DNA of 64,000 nucleotides from Trileptium ribeirensis (Eukaryota; Nematoda; Enoplea; Enoplida; Thoracostomopsidae): assembly GCA_030248225.1 (NCBI GenBank), contig JASANE010009922.1, positions 1 through 64,000 of the forward strand, read 5' to 3'. The position numbers and the translations under genes were made by a program. Every line of letters starts with the position of its first letter. Position 1 is the stretch's first letter. Shown here piece after piece: positions 44,584 to 53,647 of the stretch. The notes beneath the pieces were generated by a model that worked only from the letters and a program-made list of their open reading frames with translations, made no database searches and was not told the origin of the DNA.

Positions 44584-44599
44584 CATGACTCTTTTAGGA

Positions 44600-44830
44600 T
44601 GCATGATATGGGTGAAATGGTTTTTAATGGGCCCATGAGATCCAAAATCCCAGCTATATGGGCGTTGGTCTCTGTTTTGTAGGGCAGTTCATCCTCTGCC
44701 TCTATAGAGTTGCAGATAGTGTACTGCTATTGTCAGTATTTACGCTGCAAGATTGGCTCAAAACAAGGTCCCGTGAAATCCAAAATACATAAAACGGCAC
44801 TATCTCCGTAATATTTTCAGGTATTTGAGC
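44600..44830 (-). repeat. Single inverted unit of the ~160-bp repeat family
   Basis: Reverse-complement phrases of the 6460-7140 array are present: TTCATCCTCTGCCTCTATAG AG.TGCAGATA, then TTACGCTGCAAGATTGG. Confidence 0.6.
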
Positions 44831-45047
44831 GTTATTTCTCTCATTTTTAGAGCACTTTTTCTCTATGTAGTTGTTCTTTCTGATTCTTTAAATGCGCAAT
44901 AAACGGTTATTATCTACTTAACGATTCTCTGCTGACGTTCGGCTCATTTTTAAGTTAATGCTCAACATAGCGGTGTATGTCTCGCTATATTTTCAGCACC
45001 CAGAATTCACAATCTTGGCGATGAGACAAGCTAGTAGTGAATAGAAC

Positions 45048-45282
45048 TACAGTCACGACCAGTTAAGTGCAAAATAATCGATCGAAATTTCTATCGATTT
45101 CGATTAAACGAAATTTCGATCGCTTTCTATTTAGCGCAGTTACATAAATTTCAAAATTTTAAAATTATTATTTTCGCTTAAACGAAATTTCGATCGGTTT
45201 CGCTAGATTACGATTAAACGAAATTTCGATTGATTGCTATTTCGATCGTTTTGGCTTGCACTTATTTTTAGCCGCTACTGTA
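45048..45282. mobile_element. 235-bp TA-flanked MITE (cgaaatttcg family)
   Basis: TACAGTCACGACCAGTTAAG TGCAAAA left and TTGCACTTATTTTTAGCCG CTACTGTA right. Between them are many self-complementary AACGAAATTTCGATCG units, so the strand can fold almost completely. TA at both borders fits a mariner-type transposase acting in trans. Confidence 0.85.
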
Positions 45283-45305
45283 TGGCCGCCATATCTTTTA
45301 ATTAA

Positions 45306-45745
45306 CTAGTCGGTAGTGGAACTACATTTGTGAGCGGAGCTTGGGCTGTGGCATTACGAATGTACTCAATTTTATGTTCTTGTAACTACATTGCATAGGG
45401 CTTTATCATTGGTAAAAATATTATATTTGAATTCTTCGACCCAAAAACCCTATAATGGTTTGATCGAAACGATTCTATTTCAATAAATAACGCAAATATT
45501 GCAAAATTCTCTATTTTAGCTGCATAAGCTTAACTAATTAACTAATTACTAATTAACCACTCAAAATTTTTTAATCCCAAATATCAGGGGCACAATCTGA
45601 CATGATAGGCTTTCAAACAATATAAAATTTTAAAATCGGTTCACTGGTTCTGGAGATCCGCGAAAGACGAACGGACATCGAGTTTTTTGCTCTCAGACAG
45701 AAAACAAAAACGCTTCGCTTAGCTTGGCCTGCTCCGCTCAATAAG
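45306..45745. repeat. ~450-bp dispersed element, copy 2
   Basis: Same borders and content as 34429-34881 (GTCGGTAGTGGAACTACATT at left; GAACGGACATCGAG and CTCCGCTCAATA at right). It lies 24 bp after the preceding MITE. Confidence 0.8.
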
Positions 45746-45833
45746 TGAAATACATCATATTCCGTTTTGCGATACGTTAAGCCGTAGCTTAAACTTCGCG
45801 TCATACAAAGTCTTATTATTCTAAACCTACGTC

Positions 45834-45965
45834 TACAGTCACGGCCAGAAATAAGTGCAAAATAATCGATCGAAATTTCGGAAATTTCAATCGATTTCGA
45901 TTAAACGAATTTTCGATTGCAATTTCGATCGTTTTTAATTGCACTTGTTTCTAGCCGCGACTGTA
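45834..45965. mobile_element. 132-bp TA-flanked MITE (cgaaatttcg family)
   Basis: TACAGTCACGGCCAGAAATA AGTGCAAAA left and TTGCACTTGTTTCTAGCCG CGACTGTA right are near-perfect inverted repeats, with a CGATCGAAATTTCG interior. It is the cleanest copy of the family here. Confidence 0.9.
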
Positions 45966-46850
45966 GGTCGGCAGGCTGCTGTCATTTAACCCCTGCACTC
46001 CGCTGTTCTTATTCTTAGCCATTTAATGTACGGCCCCTTAGGGTGACATGAGCCAGAAATATATCAATAATAAATAGTATTAGTGATTGTCGAATGAATT
46101 TCTGTCCTCTTGAGCCATTGGTCCAAATATTAATTGGCCGCTCATTCAAATACACTGTTAGAGCGGAAATTGAAGAATGACGAACAATCGGTCGAACGAG
46201 CATAGGTCATTTCAGGCGAAGGTTGTAAAATGTTTGTACAATAAATTATTGGAACTCGCTGCACCGCATAGTTTTGAATAAACAATATTTTCACTCGACG
46301 TAGTTGTTCGTCTTGTTAGCTTATCATTGTATTTACAGTGATATGTTTAACCAGTCTGTATTTTTTCTGAGATTTAAATGTATTGTTACATAATACCATA
46401 CTTAGTGTGCATTTCGTGTTAAAAGTATTATGGGATGTGTACGAAATAATTCACAAATTTTTTTACTGACTTACTTTTATACCAACATACTATGTCGGAA
46501 CCTTTGGGATGAAAAGCTCAGCATTGTTGTGAAAATAGATAGATAAAATATCAAAGAAACTAATGCAGCTAGCTGCGTAATAATTTTATTAAGTAGATAT
46601 ACCAAATAGGGAAGTGTATTTTGATGCTGCATTCCTAATCAGATGAACGCATTGGGAGGAGACCACCATGGGCTTCTAGCCACAGTCATTGAGCTTTCTC
46701 TTTGCGCAATTTCACATACATAATTATCGCGCTTCTGTTTAACACTTAAAACTAACGCAGCACGATACTTTGAATTAATGGTTGCTGTGACCTAGGGTTT
46801 TCAACCCAACGGTTATAATGTTCCTCTTATTAATATAATATTGCTTACAG
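45966..46850. other. TRRAP intron, nothing else seen
   Basis: No repeat family or exon recognised before the acceptor TTGCTTACAG at 46850. Confidence 0.5.
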
Positions 46851-47041
46851 GATTGCTTAACGCCGACCGGCCAGTTCCGTTTCGAATGACTCCATGCCTG
46901 AGCGCACTCCTTGGAGCGACCCTTGGTGGTCAACTTGGACCGTTTATGATAGCAGCTGTGCGCGCACTTAGTCCGCAAACACTTCCGTTGTACGTTCGCT
47001 TGCTTCTATGGCACGCTTACAATATCGATTGTGGAAATACG
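46851..47041 (+). CDS. TRRAP: TRRAP-like gene, exon 'G'
   Basis: Acceptor TTGCTTACAG and donor GTTAGT bound 191 nt. After two bases that complete a glycine it encodes LLNADRPVPFRMTPCLSALL, then GPFMIAAVRAL and a run ending LLLWHAYNIDCGNT. TRRAP has D.DANRPVPFRLTPNISEF, G.LTASMIA.AR and a DEIIAWH helix here. The RPVPFR(L/M)TP block is the most conserved TRRAP landmark in the window and settles the family. It ends in phase 0. Confidence 0.95.
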
Positions 47042-48484
47042 GTTAGTTATTTATTTATTTGTTATACATTATGTTTACCCCACCTTCTGTTATGTGTTGG
47101 GATAGGGGCGAAATTTTACGCCAAGCATAATGGTTCAAACTCGTTTTACGTAATTTATACACCAATGTCTGACTAATAATATTTACATACCTTAGCCCAT
47201 CGAAAATGTGTTATTCTGTATTGCGACAGTAAACTTAACCCACGCCCACCAACCATCTTATTAAGGTTAAAAAACTGTTACCGAAAACAATCCGAGCCTC
47301 AGGAAAATAATCCCCTGTTCCGTCCCCCGACATGACCATATTTCCATGAAAAGTGCCGAATTAGAACTCATAAGCTATAAAATTTTGTGCCGAAGATACA
47401 TCCTTTTTGATAGTTACTGCACTTTAGCTTTAAGTTTTATTACAACAATGATTACAGCTCATGAAGCGAGGGGTGAATTTCGTTTTTACTGTATTATTGC
47501 ATACTAAACGCCCGAGTGGCGAGATACTAACTACCGTTGACACTCGTTGAACATATTAAATTATTTTTTAACGTAAATTGTCTAAACTGTAGTTTCTTGA
47601 AAAGCCGTGTACCAATAAATTTTTGCCTAAGTGGTAGAAACAAGTACTTGGTGTGATCCAAAGTTTTGAAAATTATACCTGAAAAGATGAGTTGTTCTGT
47701 CTCATGTTTTCCAATAAGGGAGATAGAATCAAAGCCATTTATACCCCTATGTGAAAGCTACGTAAATGTAATTGTTTAGAAATTATTACAGACGATGAAT
47801 TAAAAATTAACAAATTTACAAGTCTTATAAGGTAAAGCTTTAAAAATAGGATTTTTAGTGACAATAGGTAAATATGTGGAGCGAACAATCTAAGTCTCAA
47901 AAGCGCGTCATTTCGAGTCAAAACATTTTAAGCCTTCACCGACACTGATCCGACTAGCCTTTATTGAGTAACAATGAGTGTCACCAAAATTTTATCGTAA
48001 TTAAATATTGTAATACCAACACGGTAATTGGGAGTAATTAAACAATACAAGCCTCACTATGTAACTACGGTAGTTAGAAATTAAGTTAACCATCGGTATA
48101 TAAAATACTAAAAGCGCTTATCGGTATGTCTCTTTTTCTATGAACAGGGATTAAACAGTCTCCACTTTTAAACCAAAATATAGCCGAATTTTGTTGTTTC
48201 TCATCTATAACAGGGTAACCTGCTAAAGTGATAAAAATAAATTCTCATAGTACATGTAGTTTCTTTAAATTAAAGCGGTAAAGAAAGTAAACTTCAAATG
48301 TATGTACGACATATTTCCTGTAATTTAACGATACTTAAAAAACATCAACTCAACGTTAGCGTGGAAACGAAAAACGATAATTCCGATATTGTTTTATCTG
48401 CAAAATTAGTCGCTAAAATTAATTAAATATGCAACATATTATTATATAAACCTTTAAGCTATATTATGCGCTGTTTTTGTTTAG
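47042..48484. other. TRRAP intron
   Basis: AT-rich with no recognised repeat. It ends in a strong polypyrimidine acceptor GCTGTTTTTGTTTAG. Confidence 0.55.
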
Positions 48485-48566
48485 GGTGACAGCTTGATGA
48501 ACGATTGCGACAGGCAGATGCAGCTAGTTACACGAACAGTGACCTCAGTCTCAAGCCGTCAAATTA
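48485..48566 (+). CDS. TRRAP: TRRAP-like gene, exon 'H', first copy of a duplicated exon
   Basis: 82 nt between a strong acceptor and donor A|GTAAGT, phase 0 in and phase 1 out. It encodes GDSLMNDCDRQMQLVTRTVT and then SVSSRQI. TRRAP has MDSQQLV..VQKAVTAIMTRL before the FATC region, so the helix QLV..V...T.V..R is matched in position and phase. It bridges exon 'G' and the last exon in frame. From its twelfth base onward the exon and its downstream intron are repeated seven more times (48496-49495). Only this copy has the long acceptor and the right phase. Confidence 0.85.
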
Positions 48567-49495
48567 GTAAGTACTAAACGTTTTTATAATCGTTCGGTTG
48601 GAAATACATGCTACAATATTGTTGAACTATTGCTACAGGCAGATGCAGTTAGTTACACGAACATTGATCCCAGTCTCAAGCCGTCAAATTAGTAAGTACT
48701 AAACGTTTTTATAATCGATCGGTTGGAAATACATGCTACAATATTGTTGAACTATTGCTACGGGCAGATGCAGATAGTTACACGGACAGTGACCTCAGTC
48801 TCAAGCCGTCAAATTAGTAAGTACTAAACGTTTTTATAATCGTTCGGTTGGAAATACATGCTACAATATTGTTGAACGATTGCGACAGGCAGATGCAGCT
48901 AGTTACACGAACAGTGACCTCAGTCTCAAGCCGTCAAATTAGTAAGTACTAAACGTTTTTATAATCGTTCGGTTGGAAATACATGCTACAATATTGTTGA
49001 ACTATTGCTACAGGCAGATGCAGTTAGTTACACGAACAGTGATCTCAGTCTCAAGCCGTCAAATTAGTAAGTACTAAACGTTTTTATAATCGTTCGGTTG
49101 GAAATACATGCTACAATATTGTTGAACGATTGCGACAGGCAGATGCAGCTAGTTACACGAACAGTGACATCAGTCTCAAGCCGTCAAATTAGTAAGTACT
49201 AAACGTTTTTATAATCGTTCGGTTGGAAATACATGCTACAATATTGTTGAACGATTGCGACAGGCAGATGCAGCTAGTTACACGAACAGTGACCTCAGTC
49301 TCAAGCCGTCAAATTAGTAAGTACTAAACGTTTTTATAATCGTTCGGTTGGAAATACATGCTACAATATTGTTGAACTATTGCGACAGGCAGATGCAGCT
49401 AGTTACACGGACAGTGATCTCAGTCTCAAGCCGTCAAATTAGTAAGTACTAAACGTTTTTATAATCGTTCGGTTGAAAATACGTGCTACAATATT
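48496..49495. repeat. Eight-copy ~125-bp tandem array of a TRRAP exon and its donor site
   Basis: The block CAGGCAGATGCAG (CGGGCAGATGCAG in copy 3) occurs at about 48511, 48637, 48762, 48887, 49011, 49137, 49262 and 49386. Each unit has TTGC(G/T)AC.GG CAGATGCAG, the exon body GTCTCAAGCCGTCAAATTA, an intact GTAAGTACTAAACG donor, and an AT-rich spacer ATGCTACAATATTGTTGAAC. Copies differ at a few positions only (GATTGCGAC versus TATTGCTAC; GCAGCTAG, GCAGTTAG, GCAGATAG). Each extra copy could be read as a 53-nt exon (AG|GCAG...ATTA|GT). Confidence 0.95.
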
Positions 49496-51001
49496 TACGC
49501 TACGTTAAATGCTTCATCAACTGCTACAGCTTTAAGTGTTTCACGCAAGCCCGGCGCTAAAATATCAGTGCCTCTAAAATTATAGTGTTAGTGGTCCCCA
49601 AGCTGTCGTGGTTTGACATGCCGCCAAACTTTGGTGCAGTTGCCTCCAAATTGATGTAAGTGTCTCGCAAACTATGACATATCCGGCCCCCGGACCCCCA
49701 GTGACGTCCCGTGGCAACACCCCTGATCCACAATATGTCATTTTTGAATTTTGTGATAACATATTCAAACACTAGGCTGTTGGAAGTAATTGAAAATTTC
49801 ACAATATGTGAGGAGGTACGTCACACTGTTAACGGTTTGGAATTTAGGACTTGTACGTGGCTATATTCGAGGTGGCTTTAAGCGCTATGCGCCAGGGATA
49901 AATAAATATGTTTTGTTAGATGCCCATTAACTTATGAGTGCCACCAATTAGGCGGCATGGGAGATTCCAGTGCTCGTTTTTTATTCCCGGCATTTGGTGT
50001 AGTGTTGGACACCGCTATGCGTCTCCCAGCTGCTCCTCAACAGAACTTTAGCGGCCGTCACCAAAATTAAATAAATTTTCCAAAATTTCTCTGTGATATT
50101 TTGTCGTAATGCAAAAATATTCCGGTCTAATTATGTACGAAGTTTTTTAATTTCTCATGTTGAGTCTTCAAATGTCAATCATTCGCTGATCAGTCGTCGG
50201 CTACCGCCTCTAACCCATGGCCTTATACTGCACAAATACTGTATAATATCTGGTAAGTTTATTCGACCCAGCATTATCTTTTAACATTGCAATGAATTCT
50301 GAAATGCCAATAGTACTACTTATCAAAATTTGAACAGTATTTAGGAAGAGCGACTACGGATAACCATGCTAAAGTCTAAACACATGAAATAACTTATGCG
50401 ACCGTAGCAAGCAATACTACGCCGGCTCCCCGCTAACACTATAAGTTAATACTCCATATTTTGCGGTTTTTGCCAAAAATAACTGTCACTTGCTCGCGGC
50501 TAGCTTGCACTGTTTTATGCATGGACGCAAACTCCGCTCTTGGCCACTAAAGTAATTTAAAAATGAAAACTTGTCAAAAAATAACGCGTCGGCAAAATTT
50601 TTTATGCAACCGTTTGCTACGGGGTCAGATAAAAATAACCTTACCGTCTGAATCTTGGCGAATTAATAAAGCAACATGTTTTGAATAGTATGATTTTTAA
50701 TGCTTAGGTACATGCACAACTTCATTCAGTAGTCACGGCGTAGTAGTTAGATGACACGAACTGGTTAATTTATAAAAATACTGACAGTTGTTATTGAATG
50801 TTTAACTACATATTGCCCCTGATTTTTGATTAAATCCAGCGTATGACAGAAATAATTTGAGGTTTAAATAAATGAACATTGAACGAAAATTTTTAGCGCC
50901 TTATCGAAATAATTTGAATAAATTTAATAAGGCAGTAATTTTGGAACACTTTTTGTACCCAAAAGACCCTTACATCATAAACCATAACATTTATGTTACA
51001 G
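49496..51001. other. TRRAP intron
   Basis: It contains a GC-richer patch at 49550-49720 and half a MITE at about 50460-50520 (TTTTTGCCAAAAATAACTGT CACTTGCTCGCGGC). No further exon. The last exon's acceptor is ATTTATGTTACAG at 51001. Confidence 0.5.
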
Positions 51002-51111
51002 CGCTTTCGAAGTACGAAAATGGAGAAAGTGCAGTCCGAACACTGATTCTCGCGGCAACTAATCAGGACAATTTGTGTCAGATGGATCCACTGTGGCATC
51101 CTTGGTTATAA
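51002..51111 (+). CDS. TRRAP: TRRAP-like gene, last exon with FATC C-terminus
   Basis: 110 nt from the acceptor to TAA (51109-51111). With the A from exon 'H' it encodes LSKYENGESAVRTLILAATN then QDNLCQMDPLWHPWL. Vertebrate TRRAP ends LDNLCRMDPAWHPWL after LAQFEGGESKVNTLV, so this is the true C-terminus and the FATC motif is intact. The open frame continues 130 nt upstream of the acceptor by chance. Confidence 0.95.
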
Positions 51112-51269
51112 TGAATGTGGTTCGCTGCGAAACAACTATAGTATATAGTTGTTTGTGTACCGCGTTAAAGCACTGTGCATATCGATATTGAAGCACAGTA
51201 CCTTGTGCACTTGAAACTTGAAAGAATTCAAAAAATAACAATATAGTACTTTCGTTCATGCGCTACGGG

Positions 51270-51564
51270 TACATTCAGAATTAATTGCACATAAAATCGA
51301 ACGATAAGGCAATCGATCGATCTTCGTTTAAACGAAATTTGTTAAACCAAAACTTTAATTTGTGCTAAACATTTTTCATTTTAACACAATCGAAATTCGT
51401 TAAATTAAACCGAACTAACATTTTTTATTAAATTTTTATTTTGACACCATCGAAATTCGTTAATCTATTTTCGTTTAAACGATCGATTGTCGTTTAACCG
51501 GAAACGATCAAAATCGAACGAAACTTTGTTCAATTTTTGAGCACTTAATTCTGGTTGTAGCTTT
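51270..51564. mobile_element. ~295-bp MITE (cgaaatttcg family), diverged
   Basis: TACATTCAGAATTAATTGCAC left; GAGCACTTAATTCTGGTTGT right. The interior holds CGATCGATC, TCGTTTAAACG and AAATTCGTTAA repeats. It starts 158 bp after the TRRAP stop. Confidence 0.6.
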
Positions 51565-51884
51565 ATGCATTTGAATAATTAGTACATTGTTACGATATTC
51601 TTATCGTGTTTACTGTATACTAAGCCCCATATGACGTTTACCGCATATTGGTATTGACAGTAATTGATTCCTATTATTCTCCTCATTAAAACTAAGCTAA
51701 CCTCAATCAAAATGCCAACTATAGTTTCGCGTTAGTTAGGCATTGATATTTTGACGTAATTCCGGTTCACTGAGTTAAAATAATTTATACATAAGTTCTC
51801 CAAATAGGACAGTGTCCCTAGGTATTTCGGCTTTCCTCTGGCTTCCCTCGGCTCATAGTTCCAATGTACACCCAAGCACAGTCG

Positions 51885-52003
51885 ACCCAGAAAATAAGTA
51901 CATTCAAAAACGATGGAAACCGCAATCGACCGAAATTTCGTTTAATCGAAATGGGTCGATTTCAATGGATTATTATTTTGTACTTATTTCTGGTCGTGAC
52001 TGC
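51885..52003. mobile_element. ~119-bp MITE remnant (cgaaatttcg family)
   Basis: CAGAAAATAAGTACATTCAA left; TTGTACTTATTTCTGGTCGT GACTG right, with a CGAAATTTCGTTTAATCGAA centre. The left border has decayed. Confidence 0.6.
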
Positions 52004-53002
52004 ACTTTACTGCGTGACAAAAAATTAGATAATAATTCCTTATTTAGGCCAACAAAAATCGTTAAAAGTTTCCATTGCTAGATATCATTTAATATATATT
52101 GCAGTCGGTCGCTTTGTTGCAAATATGAGTTTTTAAAGTACTGCAACTGTTAGAGAAGTAGTAACTGGAACACCGCTAAACGAGATGGGGGAATGACCGT
52201 ATTTCACGTCCGATCCGAGGACTGCCTAGGTATGCTTTCTACGATTTTGGTAGTTTGGATGAGCCGGCTAACTTCCGACAACCAGTTTAATCGACTTATT
52301 GCAAATTGGCATTGCCTCTGTGAATAGACTTTAGTTGAATTCGCATAAGCTGGCCTTTCCACCAGGGCAGTTTCAACCAGAAGACCGTAAATTCCTGGGA
52401 GAAGCTTCCTCTAGGTTTACTGGATAGCTTTGTCTCTAGGTTACCTGGGGGATTTATAATTGCATTTTTTGGTATTTTTCATGCCTTTACAATAGGCATA
52501 TTATTGATTTTAATGCATAATTATTATGTGTCTACTGAAAATACATGTCTATTGGCCTAGCTTCACTAAACTTATTATTTTGTAATGAACAGTAGAAAAT
52601 AAATGTAACCAGTAACGTAGAGTTTTCTTTTAACTTTTTGTTAGGGCGATCATTTCTGGTGTCATCTCAAAGTTCCTGGGGAGCTCGGGAGCTGACTTGG
52701 GGAAGCAACAATATGCCTGGGGACATTACCTGTGTGGAGCCGCCGAAATCCTTGGGCGAGCTCAAAAATACTGGCGCCCTTTCCGTAGAGAGGCCAGATA
52801 AGTTTGAACTATATATCCAAGTTTATGATTTTTCTCAATGCTAATTCATTTTGACACAGTTACGCACATTTTGATATAGCACAAAATGCGGAAGGTAATT
52901 TTCATATTGGATTTCCTCCAACAGTGCTTGTTTCGGCGGTAGCAATATAATGCCGGTCGCATTGTTTCGCCGTCGGCAATACTTTCTGTTTTACTAGCTT
53001 TA
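52004..53002. other. Gene-free, with CCTGGGGA-type repeats
   Basis: Two patches (52360-52460 and 52660-52810) share TTCCTGGG.AG and ACCTGGGG.A phrases, suggesting a degraded dispersed repeat. No domain is recognisable in the frame at 52638-52844. Confidence 0.35.
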
Positions 53003-53155
53003 TTACTCCGAGTGCAGCCATTTCCGCATTTTTAAGTCGCCGACGGCTGCACGGCTCGGGTCGTCTGCCCAGCACGCGGTAGCACAGATTTGCGTTGAAG
53101 GATTGATGGTCAGAGGTTTTCGGTTAGATTCTACAGGGATTTCCCAGCCCCCAAC
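53003..53155 (-). CDS. Unidentified terminal exon
   Basis: Minus-strand exon of 153 nt starting at a strong acceptor (ATTTTTTCTGCAG) and ending at TAA (53003-53005), with AATAAA (52999-53004 on this strand) overlapping the stop. It encodes 50 residues, among them GGWEIPVESNRKPLTINPST, CATACWADDPSRAAVGDLK and the C-terminus MRKWLHSE. GC content and amino-acid make-up (Trp, Cys, balanced charges) are unlike the surrounding AT-rich DNA. I do not recognise the family. Upstream exons would lie at higher coordinates, in the region interrupted by the Ginger element. Its neighbour on the same strand, the JmjC exon at 61801, could belong to the same gene, but nothing proves it. Confidence 0.5.
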   Translation of the reverse strand, partial: VGGWEIPVESNRKPLTINPSTQICATACWADDPSRAAVGDLKMRKWLHSE

Positions 53156-53493
53156 CTGCAGAAAAAATAGCAGTTGATTTTTTGTCATACTATCTCGTTT
53201 TGAAAACCCCCATGGGTTGGGTTATCAGATTCCAGTTTGCTGTGGGCTTTTCGTGGTATTTATTCAGATTGTATATAAAGCATTCAAACCAGCCTGGTGT
53301 TATTACTTAGTGTAAATCCAAGTGTAATTATGTTTGTTGTTAACTCAGTTGTGTAAAAAATAAAATTGTCGTTTTTTTCAAATAAATACATACATATTAG
53401 GATGATTGGAATTTGCAAATAACAAGCGTCTTTCACGACAGAGTAAATCCTGACAATTTTCTATGTGACAATGATATACAGAAACACTACCGG

Positions 53494-53590
53494 TGTTAGA
53501 GCGTGAGATTTCCCCCCGCGTCAGATTTCCCCCCGGAAATCTGACGCGGATGCTCGCGCGTCAGATTTCCCCCCGCGTGAGTTTTCCCCC
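53494..53590. repeat. Left Ginger terminal repeat with internal hairpin
   Basis: It has four copies of GCGT(C/G)AG(A/T)TTTCCCCCC in 95 bp. The second and an inverted copy form a perfect palindrome GCGTCAGATTTCC/GGAAATCTGACGC around 53519-53550. Confidence 0.85.
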
Positions 53591-53647
53591 CCAAATCTAC
53601 TAATTCGATTTGAATCATGTTTCAGATAAATAAACTAGATTAGAGGC

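Noticed and set aside
48496..49495. CRISPR-like reading of the regular array
   Set aside because: The units are repeated over their whole 125 bp with no unique spacers, the DNA is eukaryotic, and the unit is a TRRAP exon copy.
52638..52844. 68-codon plus-strand frame with Trp/Gly-rich text
   Set aside because: It shares CCTGGGGA phrases with the patch at 52360-52460, pointing to a repeat; no domain.
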